Source of the DNA: Sediminibacterium sp. KACHI17
GTDB lineage: Bacteria > Bacteroidota > Bacteroidia > Chitinophagales > Chitinophagaceae
Assembly: GCF_040362915.1 (NCBI RefSeq)
Contig: NZ_AP029612.1
Location: forward strand, 496,001 to 560,000
Direction of reading: 5' to 3'
Length of the DNA: 64,000 nucleotides
In this document: piece after piece, positions 34,410 to 43,187 of the stretch
Numbering within the stretch: the stretch's first letter is position 1
Layout of the letters: each line of letters starts with the position of its first letter
Translations under genes and position numbers: made by a program
Notes under the pieces: model-generated
Database searches by the model: none
The model's input: the letters and a program-made list of their open reading frames with translations, nothing else
What the model was told of the DNA's origin: nothing

Positions 34410-35417
34410 ATGCAATCGATCGATCAATTTCTGCCTTCTCTTAAAACCCCATTCAAAGCGGTTATTACCATGCACCAGAAACCTGATGGGGATGCCATGG
34501 GCTCTTCATTGGGATTATACCATTTCCTGAAAGCCCTGGGTCATGATGTTACAGTCATTTCTCCTACCAATTGGGCCAATTTCCTGGATTGGATGCCCGG
34601 ATGCAGCGAAGTAGTGGATTTTGAGCAGCGAAAACATTATGCGCTGGATATCATTAACAATGCAGAAGTGATCTTTTGCCTTGATTTTAATGTGCTCCAT
34701 CGTACCAAACACATGGAGCAGCCTTTGACCGACGCGAAATGTACAAAGATCCTGATCGATCATCACCAGCAACCCCAGGAAGAAGCATTTACTTATGGTA
34801 TCAGTGATACATCCAAAAGTTCTACCTGCGAAATGGTCTATGACTTTATCATGTCTTCCGGACATGCGGATCTGCTGAATATCGCCATGGCAGAATGTCT
34901 TTATACCGGTCTTATGACGGACACTGGATCTTTCCGTTTCCCTGCTACGACCGCTTCTGTTCATAGAATGGCCGCCCATCTGAAAGAAACGGGAATGAAT
35001 CATACCAAAGTGCATGAAAGCATCTATGATAGTTTCCTGGAAAACAGATTGCGCTTTATTGGCCACGCTTTGTTGAACAGAATGGAAGTTTTGTATGAAT
35101 ACAATACGAGTCTGATGTATATTACACGGGCAGATTTACAAAAGTTTGATATCAAAACAGGCGATACTGAAGGATTGGTGAATTATTTATTGACCATTCA
35201 GGGGATCAAACTAGGTGCCATCGTGATTGATAGAGATGAAGAGCGGAAATGGAGTTTTAGAAGCAAAGGCGATTTTGATGTGAACACATTTGCGAGAAAA
35301 CATTTTGAAGGCGGCGGACATAAAAATGCGGCAGGAGGGAGAAGTAGTGAGAGTCTGGAAACAACGGTCAAACAATTTAAAGAGATCATAAAAGCGTATC
35401 ACAATCAATTACAATAA
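34410..35417 (+). CDS. nrnA: DHH/DHHA1 phosphoesterase, NrnA-like (oligoribonuclease / pAp phosphatase)
   Basis: 335 residues from ATG 34410; the upstream in-frame start at 34353 would place a leader across the promoter region. Motifs: MHQKPDGDAMGSS (metal-binding D-x-D), CLDFN, the name-giving DHH at 117-119, DTGSFRFPAT, and the C-terminal DHHA1 motif FEGGGHKNAAGG. NrnA enzymes degrade short RNA and cyclic-di-nucleotide breakdown products such as pAp or pApA. Five bases separate it from the FKBP gene, so the two are probably co-transcribed. The gene symbol is by family similarity. Confidence 0.88.
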   Translation: MQSIDQFLPSLKTPFKAVITMHQKPDGDAMGSSLGLYHFLKALGHDVTVISPTNWANFLDWMPGCSEVVDFEQRKHYALDIINNAEVIFCLDFNVLHRTKHMEQPLTDAKCTKILIDHHQQPQEEAFTYGISDTSKSSTCEMVYDFIMSSGHADLLNIAMAECLYTGLMTDTGSFRFPATTASVHRMAAHLKETGMNHTKVHESIYDSFLENRLRFIGHALLNRMEVLYEYNTSLMYITRADLQKFDIKTGDTEGLVNYLLTIQGIKLGAIVIDRDEERKWSFRSKGDFDVNTFARKHFEGGGHKNAAGGRSSESLETTVKQFKEIIKAYHNQLQ

Positions 35418-35421
35418 AACA

Positions 35422-36354
35422 ATGATGAGAACAACCACTTCGCTGTTACTGGCGATCGTTTTGCTTGCAAGCTGTAATCAATTCGAAAAAGCACCTTCCG
35501 GAATGACATATAAAATCACCAGCGGAGGAACTAAGGAAAAAGTTAAGCAAGGACAGTTTTTGAAACTGCACATTGAATACAAGTTAAAGTCTAAGGATTC
35601 TGTATTACAATCTTCTTTTGGCCGTATCCCTGTTTATTTCCCAATTGATACCGCAAACCTGGGTAAACATACTTTCACTGAGATCATTACTAAATGTGCA
35701 TCAGGAGATAAAGTTGAATTCGTGCTTTTCATTGATACCCTGAAAAAAATGCAGGTGATCGATTACAATGAAATGTTCAAACAAGGAGACATGATCAACG
35801 GACGTTTCGAGATCTTGAAAGTGTTCAATACACAAGATGAAGTGAAAGCGGATTATGACAAGGAAATGGAACTCGAAAAGCAAAGAGAGATCACAGAAGT
35901 AAAAGAGTATGCCAAGAAGAAAAATATGAAAGTACAGTCCACGGCTTCAGGTGTTCAGGTAGAGATCCTGAATCCGGGTACCGGACAAAAAGCTGATTCA
36001 GGTTGGCAGGCTTCTGTTTTGTATAAAGGTTACTTTACACAAGGCAAAAAAGATGGAGAAGTATTTGACACCAATATGAATCCTAATGCCCCGAATAACC
36101 AACCTTATCCTGTTGTGATCGGAAGTCGTAATGTGATTCCGGGTTGGGATGAAGCCCTTCGTTTGTTTGCGAAAGGTGGTAAAGGACGTATCATCGTTCC
36201 TGCTTGGATGGCCTATGGTCAGCAAGGTTCTGCACCGGTAATTCCTCCATTTGCAAATCTTGGATTTGATATTGAAGTGGTTGATGTTACCAAACCTACA
36301 CCACAACCGGCTCAACCTGGAAATCCAGCTAATCCTGGTGCTCCACAACAATAA
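35422..36354 (+). CDS. FKBP-type peptidyl-prolyl isomerase lipoprotein
   Basis: A 310-residue exported lipoprotein: signal core SLLLAIVLLASC with the lipobox Cys at 18. There are two FKBP-like halves. The N-terminal half (about 25-130) has the fold pattern (GQFLKLHIEYKLKSKD) but lacks the aromatic pocket. The C-terminal half (about 190-292) is a good FKBP with VLYKGYF, GEVFDTN, VIPGWDEALRLFAKGGKG and WMAYGQQG. The tail is Pro/Gln/Asn-rich. A periplasmic folding helper is likely. A bidirectional terminator follows at 36373. Confidence 0.9.
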   Translation: MMRTTTSLLLAIVLLASCNQFEKAPSGMTYKITSGGTKEKVKQGQFLKLHIEYKLKSKDSVLQSSFGRIPVYFPIDTANLGKHTFTEIITKCASGDKVEFVLFIDTLKKMQVIDYNEMFKQGDMINGRFEILKVFNTQDEVKADYDKEMELEKQREITEVKEYAKKKNMKVQSTASGVQVEILNPGTGQKADSGWQASVLYKGYFTQGKKDGEVFDTNMNPNAPNNQPYPVVIGSRNVIPGWDEALRLFAKGGKGRIIVPAWMAYGQQGSAPVIPPFANLGFDIEVVDVTKPTPQPAQPGNPANPGAPQQ

Positions 36355-36372
36355 GGTGTATTGAAAATATTC

Positions 36373-36409
36373 AAAAAGAAAGTCCGCAAATTTTGCGGAC
36401 TTTCTTTTT
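36373..36409. terminator. bidirectional terminator between the FKBP gene and folP
   Basis: A perfect 18-bp arm pair: 36373-36390 and 36392-36409 around one nominal loop base, with GTCCGC/GCGGAC in the centre and A-rich/T-rich outer ends on both strands. It overlaps the folP stop codon (36408-36410). Confidence 0.9.
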
Positions 36410-37244
36410 ATAATAAGTATCGGGTTAGTAAGATGGCTTCCATCGCTTCTTTCACATCATGAACCCGCAGGATATCAGCTCCGGCTAAAAGAGCCGCCGT
36501 ATTCAAAACTGTCGTGCCATTCAATGCTTCTGCAGCGGTACAATTCAAAGTTTTATAGATCGTTGATTTTCTGGAAACGCCCATCAAAACGGGTTTGCCC
36601 AATAATTTAAACTGGGATACAGAACGAATCAGTTCAAAATTCTGATCAATTGTTTTGCTAAAGCCGAATCCGGGATCCAGTATCAGGTCTGTGAGTCCTT
36701 CCTCTGTGCAAAGACCTATCCTTTTTATGAAATAATCAGTCACACTCGTGGTGATATCACCTTCTACAAATGTTTGGTGCATGGTATCCTTTTGTCCCTC
36801 CACATGCATACAAACAAAAGGCATACGTAATCGGGCCGCTGTGGAGATCATAACAGGATCGAACTGTCCACCACTGATATCATTGATGATCGATGCGCCC
36901 ATATCTGCGGCATGTATAGCAACAGTACTGTAATAAGTGTCGACAGAAAGAATGGTATCGGGAAAACGTTGATGAATTTCTGGAATGATATGGGAAAGCC
37001 TTTTGATCTCCTCATCCGGTCCAACAGCAGTACTGCCCGGACGGGTGCTCTGCGCCCCGATATCGAGTATTGTAGCTCCTTCATGAATCATTTTCTCGGC
37101 CTGTTGTAAAGCGGCGTCGATGGATGATTTTCTGCTTTCCTCATAAAAAGAATCAGGGGTAGTATTGATGATGCCCATTACGATGGGTTGGTCAATTGTC
37201 AGTAATCTTCCTTTGCAGTTGAGTGTAAACATCCTTGGTTTCAT
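36408..37244 (-). CDS. folP: dihydropteroate synthase
   Basis: Joins p-aminobenzoate to the pterin pyrophosphate in folate synthesis; the sulfonamide target. 278 residues. Signature MGIINTTPDSFYEES, ATILDIGAQSTRPGS (loop 2), VDTYYS, NDISGG, DPGFGFSKT and GVSRKSTIYK are all intact. The stop overlaps the terminator hairpin shared with the FKBP gene. Divergent from the DUF1599/DoxX pair. Confidence 0.97.
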   Translation of the reverse strand: MKPRMFTLNCKGRLLTIDQPIVMGIINTTPDSFYEESRKSSIDAALQQAEKMIHEGATILDIGAQSTRPGSTAVGPDEEIKRLSHIIPEIHQRFPDTILSVDTYYSTVAIHAADMGASIINDISGGQFDPVMISTAARLRMPFVCMHVEGQKDTMHQTFVEGDITTSVTDYFIKRIGLCTEEGLTDLILDPGFGFSKTIDQNFELIRSVSQFKLLGKPVLMGVSRKSTIYKTLNCTAAEALNGTTVLNTAALLAGADILRVHDVKEAMEAILLTRYLL

Positions 37245-37299
37245 TTATATTGCAGCACACTTCAAAGATATTACCAAAGCCCTAAGCGGTTCTTGAAAA

Positions 37300-37851
37300 A
37301 TGAGCACAACAAATCAACAATACGATAACGCCATTCGAGCTTGTAAAGATATTTTCATCAAGAAAACAAAAGACTATGGTACTGCATGGCGCGTATTGCG
37401 TACTATTTCGGTGGTGGATCAGATATTCATCAAAGCATTACGTATCCGTACCATTCAAGACCTGAAAACCCAAAAAGTAGGGGACGATATTCCCTCTGAA
37501 TTCAAAGGCATCATTAACTATGCGGTCATTGGTCTGATACAATTGGAAATGGGGAATCCACAAGTAGAGGAATTGCCTGTTGATCTGGTAGAAGCGAATT
37601 ACAATAAGTACATAGCCTTCGCTAAAAATACCATGTTGGATAAAAACCATGATTACGGAGAAGCATGGCGCGATATGAGTCAGGAAAGCTTTGCGGATCT
37701 GATATTGATGAAATTATTACGGATCCGACAAATTTTGGAAAATGATGGTAAAACCCTGATCAGTGAAGGCATTGATGCTAATTATGTAGATATCATCAAC
37801 TATTCAGTATTTGCATTGATATTAATTGACGAAGGAAAACATCACGCATGA
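37300..37851 (+). CDS. DUF1599 protein with internal duplication
   Basis: A 183-residue protein of DUF1599 (also named nucleotide modification associated domain 1). Two copies are visible: residues about 8-85 and 96-180. Each has K-x-x-DYG-x-AWR, a central RIR, and IINY-x-V-x-x-LI. The function is unknown; a nucleotide-binding role is suggested only by the domain name. The stop overlaps the start of the DoxX gene by four bases (ATGA), so the two are translationally coupled. Confidence 0.85.
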   Translation: MSTTNQQYDNAIRACKDIFIKKTKDYGTAWRVLRTISVVDQIFIKALRIRTIQDLKTQKVGDDIPSEFKGIINYAVIGLIQLEMGNPQVEELPVDLVEANYNKYIAFAKNTMLDKNHDYGEAWRDMSQESFADLILMKLLRIRQILENDGKTLISEGIDANYVDIINYSVFALILIDEGKHHA

Positions 37852-38936
37852 GAACACTCATTACTTTGATCCGCTGGATCGTTGGATTGCTGTTTATTTT
37901 CTCAGGATTGGTAAAGGCCAATGATCCATTGGGACTGAGTTATAAAATGCAGGAATTTTTTGAAGTGTGGGGATGGCATTTTCTGCATGATTATACCTTG
38001 GTATTTTCATTGGTGATGAATGTGTTTGAGATCGTTGCCGGAGTGGCAGTGATCGTCGGGTGGCGTTTACGCAGTATTACATGGATGCTTTTATGGCTGA
38101 TCATCTTCTTCACTTTCCTTACTGGCTATGCTTTATTCTCAGGCAAAATCAAAACATGCGGATGCTTTGGAGATTGTATTCCATTAACACCTGCCATGTC
38201 TTTCGGCAAAGACATCATTTTATTTGTGCTCATCCTGATCCTATTGTTCACCGTGGATCGTGTGCCTGCCATGATGAGCGAAACAGGAAGTATCACGATC
38301 GTATTCATTAGCCTGCTCGCAACAGCAGCTTTGCAATGGTATGTATTGAAGTATTTGCCACTGATAGACTGTTTGCCATATAAAAAAGGAAATGATATTG
38401 TAGAGCAAATGAAAACACCGGAAGGTGCGATTCCTGATAGTTTTTCCATTGTATTTAAATATAAAAAGGATGGGAAAGAGATCAGTTTTGATCAAGCTTC
38501 GTTTCCTGCTGATTTTGATTCTACCTATGAATATGTAGATAGAGAAGATAAATTGATCCGAAAGGGGAATGGATTGACTGCTAAGATCGTTGACTTTTCT
38601 TTACAGAATTTTATGGGAGAAGATACAACGCAAGCTGTATTTGCACGTAAGCAAGATTATGTGCTGGTTTTGGCAAAAGATATGAGTACCACTGATCAAT
38701 GGAAAGAGGAGTTTCTTGCTCAATACCAAAAATGGGTGTCAAAAGGAGTGGTTGTTATGATCGTAACTGCAGACGCTGAAAAAGCCAAGAGCCTATTCCC
38801 TGATATAACCATTTTAAAAGGAGATGCCACAGTCATTAAAACTGCAGCAAGGGTGAATCCTACTTATTTTCTGATGAATGGGTCTTTGGTCAAGGAAAAA
38901 TTACCGGCGGGAAAAGCTGCTCGCTTGATTCCATAA
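37848..38936 (+). CDS. DoxX-like membrane protein (BT_3928 type)
   Basis: A 362-residue protein. The N-terminal ~145 residues form a four-helix DoxX/MauE-like membrane domain (IVGLLFIFSGLVKANDPLG) with the Cys cluster KTCGCFGDC between helices 3 and 4. A fifth helix follows. The C-terminal part looks like a degenerate thioredoxin-type region on the outside (VLVLAKDMSTTDQWKEEFL ... VVMIVTADAEKAKSLFPD), with no CxxC motif. A redox role is possible from the Cys cluster. Coupled to the DUF1599 gene; convergent with the DUF721 gene with a seven-base gap. Confidence 0.85.
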   Translation: MRTLITLIRWIVGLLFIFSGLVKANDPLGLSYKMQEFFEVWGWHFLHDYTLVFSLVMNVFEIVAGVAVIVGWRLRSITWMLLWLIIFFTFLTGYALFSGKIKTCGCFGDCIPLTPAMSFGKDIILFVLILILLFTVDRVPAMMSETGSITIVFISLLATAALQWYVLKYLPLIDCLPYKKGNDIVEQMKTPEGAIPDSFSIVFKYKKDGKEISFDQASFPADFDSTYEYVDREDKLIRKGNGLTAKIVDFSLQNFMGEDTTQAVFARKQDYVLVLAKDMSTTDQWKEEFLAQYQKWVSKGVVVMIVTADAEKAKSLFPDITILKGDATVIKTAARVNPTYFLMNGSLVKEKLPAGKAARLIP

Positions 38937-38943
38937 ATATGGC

Positions 38944-39225
38944 TTACTGGATGATGACTTCAGTGATCACTTTCTCACCAAAAGCTTCATTCACGCGTTC
39001 AATGATTTGCGCTTTTTGATAGAGTAACTCATTCTTGAGAGGACCTACGCTGGTGGTAATAAAAAGTTTTTGGTTGATGATCTGAATTTTATCGGTGTAT
39101 CTGGCGATCGTTTTGCCCATCAGTTTTTCCCAGATGTCTTCAATCTGCACGGCTCTTACGCCATTACGGAGATTGCTCTTTTTTAAAAAGCCTTTGATCG
39201 CATCACCAATGTGGAATTCTGACAT
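38944..39225 (-). CDS. DUF721 protein (DciA-like fold)
   Basis: A 93-residue protein from ATG 39225; the in-frame start at 39264 lies inside the heptad repeat and is rejected. The pattern WEKLMGKTIARYTDKIQIINQKLFITTSVGPLKNEL is the DUF721 signature. The family includes DciA, a helicase-loading factor, in some bacteria. Its position next to recF fits a role in DNA replication or repair, but that is inference. Confidence 0.82.
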   Translation of the reverse strand: MSEFHIGDAIKGFLKKSNLRNGVRAVQIEDIWEKLMGKTIARYTDKIQIINQKLFITTSVGPLKNELLYQKAQIIERVNEAFGEKVITEVIIQ

Positions 39226-39238
39226 GGGGTAAAGGTAA

Positions 39239-39351
39239 GTGAAAAGTGAAAAGTCAAAAATCAAAAGTCAAAAATCAAAGCAGAAGGCTAATAATTCATG
39301 CCATATAGAAGATCAGCCTTCATTTATGTCTTTTTACTTTTGACTTTTGCA
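39239..39351. repeat. heptad element between the DUF721 gene and recF (GTCAAAA words)
   Basis: Six words from 39239 to 39280 (GTGAAAA twice, then alternating GTCAAAA and ATCAAAA-type). From 39331 to 39351 come the reverse-complement words TTTTTAC, TTTTGAC, TTTTGCA. It separates two minus-strand genes (recF upstream, DUF721 downstream) and reaches the recF stop. The words match those at 61101-61173. Confidence 0.8.
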
Positions 39352-40434
39352 TTATAGTGTAATCATTTGAAACGGAACTTTTGTGCCAGTTAACTGTTGT
39401 TTTAGCCTTTCGGGATGCGTGTCAGTAATGAATACTTGTCCGTCGCTTTCTGTGCAAACCCATTGTAATAATTGTGACATTCTCGCATCATCCAATTTTT
39501 CAAAAACATCGTCTAGTAATAGGATAGGAGTAAACCCTTTTTTCTCTTTTAGTATCTGCCACTCCGCCAACTTAAGTGCGAAGAGTAAACTTTTTCTTTG
39601 TCCTTGTGAAGCTTCTGATTTGAATAATTGATCACCCATGGAAAGTATGATATCATCACGATGGATACCTGAACTGGTTCGCTGTAAGGCCAGATCTTTG
39701 GCACGATTGATTTGTAGCAGTTCTTTAAAATCATTCGATGATAACGGACTGTAGTATGCTAAGGAAAGGCTGTCTGATTTACCGGCAATACGTTCATAGA
39801 TGGTAAAAGCCAATGGCAGCAAACTCGTTAGAAAATCTTTACGTGCATGGTAGAGAAAGTTGCCGCTATCACATAGTTGATCATTTAAGATAGACAATAA
39901 TGTTTCATCAACATGGCCTGATTCGGCTGCTTGCTTCAGTAAACTGTTTCTTTGTTGTAAGATCTTTTGATAGTTAATGAGTTGCTGTAAATAGGAGTGA
40001 TCCAATTGGGATAATAGTGTGTCCAGAAATTTCCTTCTCTCTTCACCGGGTCCACTGATCAATTCCACATCATCTGGAGCGATCATTACTACGGGCATTT
40101 TGCCGATATGGTCTGAGAACTTTTTGTAGGGTTCTCCATCTAACTGAAGTTCTTTTTTTCCTGTTTCACGAACAATGGCAATTACGGACATTGTTTTTTC
40201 TCCCCTGATGTAGTGTCCTTGTATCCGTAAGCCGGAAGATCCATGGTGAACGTTTTGTGCATCCGGACGAGTAAAATAACTTCTGGAAAAACTTAGGTAA
40301 TAGATCGCATCCAATAAATTGGTTTTGCCGGTACCGTTTTGTCCGCATATGCCTACAATTCTCTCCTTAAAATGGAAAGATTGCTGCAAATAATTGCGAA
40401 ACTGAACCAATGTTATTTCACTCAAACGGAACAT
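39352..40434 (-). CDS. recF: DNA repair and replication protein RecF
   Basis: A 360-residue SMC-like ATPase that helps load RecA on gapped DNA. The start ATG is 40434 (MFRLSEITLVQFRNY); an in-frame start at 40494 adds an atypical leader. Walker A GQNGTGKTN at 31-39; signature LFKSEASQGQRKSLLFALKLAE; Walker B ILLLDDVFEKLD. Divergent from pyrR with about 80 bases between starts. Confidence 0.96.
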   Translation of the reverse strand: MFRLSEITLVQFRNYLQQSFHFKERIVGICGQNGTGKTNLLDAIYYLSFSRSYFTRPDAQNVHHGSSGLRIQGHYIRGEKTMSVIAIVRETGKKELQLDGEPYKKFSDHIGKMPVVMIAPDDVELISGPGEERRKFLDTLLSQLDHSYLQQLINYQKILQQRNSLLKQAAESGHVDETLLSILNDQLCDSGNFLYHARKDFLTSLLPLAFTIYERIAGKSDSLSLAYYSPLSSNDFKELLQINRAKDLALQRTSSGIHRDDIILSMGDQLFKSEASQGQRKSLLFALKLAEWQILKEKKGFTPILLLDDVFEKLDDARMSQLLQWVCTESDGQVFITDTHPERLKQQLTGTKVPFQMITL

Positions 40435-40516
40435 AAGACGGCAAATTAAAGCACCCAAGCCGGAATAATTCATGGCAGGTATCAGGGAAAGCAATTATTT
40501 TTAATAAAAAATTGGT

Positions 40517-41038
40517 TTGAAGACGATATTATCAGCACAGCAATTGACCCTTACGGTAAAGCGATTGGCACACCAGATACTTGAAAACAATGCCACATTG
40601 CAGGATACAGTGATCATTGGATTACAGCCAAGAGGTATTTTTCTGAGTGACCGTATTGTGGGAGAGTTGCGCAGTTTAACGACAGCAGAAGCCATACGGT
40701 ATGGAAAACTGGATATCACTTTTTATAGGGATGATGTGCGTCAGGGTTTGCATATTGCTAATAGTACCGATATTCCTTTCAGTTTAGAGAATAAGCACGT
40801 CATTTTGATTGATGATGTCCTGTATACCGGTAGAACGATCCGAGCGGCATTGGATGCGTTACTGGATTTTGGAAGACCTGCCAAAGTCTCGCTTTGCGTG
40901 TTGATCGACCGCCGTTTTAGTCGCGAACTGCCCATTCAGCCTGATTTCTCCGGCAAAACCATTGATACTATCATATCTCAGAAAGTCAAGGTTTGCTGGA
41001 AGGAGAGGGATGAGGTGGATGAGGTGATATTGATTTAA
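40517..41038 (+). CDS. pyrR: PyrR: pyr regulator / uracil phosphoribosyltransferase
   Basis: A 173-residue type I phosphoribosyltransferase. The PRPP loop VILIDDVLYTGRT is at 95-107. The PyrR-specific N-terminus LTLTVKRLAHQILE and the C-terminal SQKVKVCWKERDEVDEV are present. The start is TTG at 40517, since no ATG is available in frame. In Gram-positives PyrR binds pyr mRNA; here I see no PyrR-type anti-antiterminator stem before pyrB, so the enzyme function may dominate. pyrB follows 104 bases later. Confidence 0.93.
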   Translation: MKTILSAQQLTLTVKRLAHQILENNATLQDTVIIGLQPRGIFLSDRIVGELRSLTTAEAIRYGKLDITFYRDDVRQGLHIANSTDIPFSLENKHVILIDDVLYTGRTIRAALDALLDFGRPAKVSLCVLIDRRFSRELPIQPDFSGKTIDTIISQKVKVCWKERDEVDEVILI

Positions 41039-41040
41039 GA

Positions 41041-41096
41041 ATGTCAGATGTCAGATGTAAATTGTTAGCATAAAAATCTGATATCTGAGATCTGAG
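41041..41096. repeat. heptad element between pyrR and pyrB (ATGTCAG / ATCTGAG words)
   Basis: Words ATGTCAG twice, ATGTAAA and TTGTTAG run from 41041 to 41068. ATCTGAT and ATCTGAG twice (41076-41096) are the partially complementary half. It begins two bases after the pyrR stop. A hairpin with imperfect stem can form. No T-run. Confidence 0.75.
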
Positions 41097-41127
41097 AGCT
41101 GCTATATCAATGTATTTGTTTTTACTT

Positions 41128-41135
41128 TATCTTTG
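41128..41135 (+). promoter_or_regulatory. -7 box TATCTTTG upstream of pyrB
   Basis: Matches TAnnTTTG and ends seven bases before the ATG at 41143, suggesting that pyrB has its own promoter and a nearly leaderless mRNA. No TTTG at the -33 spacing. Confidence 0.45.
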
Positions 41136-41142
41136 ACCTTTA

Positions 41143-42069
41143 ATGAAACTCTCTACCAAACATCTCCTTGGTATTAAAGATCTCACCCGAGATGATATTC
41201 AGTTAATTCTTACTACAGCAGAACAATTCAAGGAAGTTTTACAAAGACCTGTCAAGAAAGTGCCATCACTGCGTGATGTAACGATCGTGAATCTCTTTTA
41301 TGAGAATTCAACCCGCACACGGATGTCTTTTGAACTTGCTGAAAGAAGACTTTCTGCAGATGTATTGAATTTTGCCGCTACTACCTCTTCAGCTGCAAAA
41401 GGGGAAACCTTACTGGATACGGTGAATAATATCCTTAGTATGAAAGTGGATATGGTGGTGATGCGTCATAGTGCATCTGGTGCTCCTCACTTTCTGGCTA
41501 AACATATTCCCGCGGCAATCGTGAATGCAGGAGATGGGATCAATGAACATCCAACACAAGCTTTATTGGATGCGTTTTCGATGAAAGAGAAATTGGGAAA
41601 ATTGGAAGGACTGAAAGTGGCCATTATAGGGGATATCATGCATAGCCGTGTTGCTTTGAGTAATATGTATCTGCTCAAAAAAATGGGTGCCGAGATCACG
41701 ATTGCGGGTCCGCCTACACTCATTCCAAAATATATTGAACAGGCTTTAGATGTGCGCGTTGAATACAATCTGAAGAAGGCCTTGCAATGGTGCGATGTTG
41801 CAAATGTGTTAAGGATTCAGCTCGAAAGACAAAATCAGCCTTTATTCTCTTCGCTTCGTGAATACAATCTGGCATACGGTATCAACAGACGATTACTGGA
41901 AGGTCTCGGTAAAGAGATCGTCATCATGCACCCCGGTCCCATTAACAGAGGCGTAGAATTGGATAGCGATGTTGCTGACGGACCATTCTCAATTATTTTG
42001 AACCAGGTAGAAAATGGAGTAGCTGTGAGAATGGCAGTGTTGTATTTGCTGGCGAATGAGCAAGCGTAA
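41143..42069 (+). CDS. pyrB: aspartate carbamoyltransferase catalytic chain
   Basis: Makes carbamoyl-aspartate in pyrimidine synthesis. 308 residues, normal length. The carbamoyl-phosphate motif ENSTRTR is at 54-60; MRHSASGAPHFLAKH, the NAGDGINEHPTQALLD signature and HPGPINRGVE are all intact. No regulatory chain pyrI gene is visible in the window; the dihydroorotase-like protein at 32135 is a possible partner. A heptad-rich region follows. Confidence 0.97.
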   Translation: MKLSTKHLLGIKDLTRDDIQLILTTAEQFKEVLQRPVKKVPSLRDVTIVNLFYENSTRTRMSFELAERRLSADVLNFAATTSSAAKGETLLDTVNNILSMKVDMVVMRHSASGAPHFLAKHIPAAIVNAGDGINEHPTQALLDAFSMKEKLGKLEGLKVAIIGDIMHSRVALSNMYLLKKMGAEITIAGPPTLIPKYIEQALDVRVEYNLKKALQWCDVANVLRIQLERQNQPLFSSLREYNLAYGINRRLLEGLGKEIVIMHPGPINRGVELDSDVADGPFSIILNQVENGVAVRMAVLYLLANEQA

Positions 42070-42080
42070 GTAGTATTTTA

Positions 42081-42211
42081 AGCTTCCAGTCACAAGCTTC
42101 AAGTTGCAAGTGAGATCTGGTACATAGTGATTTTCTGGTTCCTTATCTTTTGCTTCTTCCTTATGTCTTCCTTGTATCTTGTTTCTTCACCCTTGTATCT
42201 TCCTACAAGGG
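42081..42211. repeat. heptad-rich region after pyrB, with a short terminator-like hairpin
   Basis: Five words of type AGYTNCA from 42081 to 42115, then seven C/T-rich words (TCTTGTA type) from 42156 to 42204. At the end CCCTTGTA (42190-42197) pairs with TACAAGGG (42204-42211), a small hairpin. This is the most decayed of the heptad elements. Confidence 0.6.
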
Positions 42212-42274
42212 GTCTGTAACACATTTAACCTACTTTGTTCTTTTTTCTGTTACTTAGTGCTCTAAATCACTTTC

Positions 42275-42742
42275 ATGCGCATTTGTTTATTCCCCGGAAC
42301 TTTTGACCCAGTTACATTAGGTCATATCGATATCATCAACAGGGCCTTGCCTTTGTTTGATGAGATCTATATCGGTATCGGTATCAATTCAGCTAAGTCG
42401 CCGATGTTTAGTCCGGAGCAGCGTATGGAATGGTTCAAAGAGATCTATCGCGATGAACCCAGGGTCAAGAGTGTTGTGTATGAAGGCTTGACAATCAATT
42501 ATTGTAAAAAGATCGGAGCAAGATTCATATTGAGAGGTATTCGTTATGTGAGTGATTTTGAATATGAGAAAACCATCGCTGATGCCAATCGCACACTGGA
42601 TAAAAATATTGAAACCATCTTTCTGACAGGTGAGCCTAAATACACTTCTGTAGCATCAACCATTGTCAGAGATATTCTTAAAAATGGGGGCGATGCTTCT
42701 CCTTTTCTTCCGGAAGCAGTGATTCAATCTATTCAAAAATAA
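42275..42742 (+). CDS. coaD: phosphopantetheine adenylyltransferase
   Basis: Fourth step of coenzyme A synthesis. 155 residues. FPGTFDPVTLGH is the nucleotidyltransferase TxGH-like motif at 6-17. LRGIRYVSDFEYEKTIADANR and the C-terminal YTSVASTIVRDI (ISSTxVR-type) complete the site. The thioesterase gene follows after eight bases. Confidence 0.97.
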   Translation: MRICLFPGTFDPVTLGHIDIINRALPLFDEIYIGIGINSAKSPMFSPEQRMEWFKEIYRDEPRVKSVVYEGLTINYCKKIGARFILRGIRYVSDFEYEKTIADANRTLDKNIETIFLTGEPKYTSVASTIVRDILKNGGDASPFLPEAVIQSIQK

Positions 42743-42750
42743 ACGGCAGT

Positions 42751-43185
42751 ATGTCAGTGATCTGGTTTAAAAAAGACCTCACCGTGGAAGATATTCAACC
42801 ACTGGGAAAGAACACCATGGGTGAACATTTGGGAATGATATTTACAGAAGTCGGAGCGGATTATCTGAAAGCAACCATGCCTGTAGATCATCGTACAAAA
42901 CAACCCTATGGATTATTGCATGGTGGTGCATCAGTGGCTTTGGCGGAAACGTTGGGAAGTGTAGGTGCTGCTTTGGTGGTTGATCATGAGCAATTGATCT
43001 GTGTGGGACAAGAAATCAATGCCAATCATTTGCGTAGTGTTCGCAATGGTTTGGTGACAGGAGTGGCGAAGCCTGTGCATATCGGTGCCAGTTCTCAGGT
43101 ATGGGAGATCAAGATCTACGATGAACGAGAAAAACTTGTGTGTATTAGTCGTCTTACCGTTGCAGTCTTAAAACGCAAAGGCTGA
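42751..43185 (+). CDS. hotdog-fold acyl-CoA thioesterase (PaaI/MenI-like)
   Basis: A 144-residue hotdog protein. The helix motif GLLHGGASVALAETLGS with the catalytic-type Glu is clear, and NANHLRSVRNGLVTGVAKPVHIGASSQVWEI is typical of the PaaI / 1,4-dihydroxy-2-naphthoyl-CoA hydrolase family. The substrate is uncertain (phenylacetyl-CoA, DHNA-CoA or general). Probably co-transcribed with coaD. The stop is two bases from the convergent membrane-protein gene. Confidence 0.88.
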   Translation: MSVIWFKKDLTVEDIQPLGKNTMGEHLGMIFTEVGADYLKATMPVDHRTKQPYGLLHGGASVALAETLGSVGAALVVDHEQLICVGQEINANHLRSVRNGLVTGVAKPVHIGASSQVWEIKIYDEREKLVCISRLTVAVLKRKG

Positions 43186-43187
43186 TA

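Noticed and set aside
40435..41142. PyrR-binding attenuator or riboswitch near pyrR/pyrB
   Set aside because: No anti-antiterminator stem with the PyrR loop motif and no T-run terminator could be drawn; only the heptad element is present.
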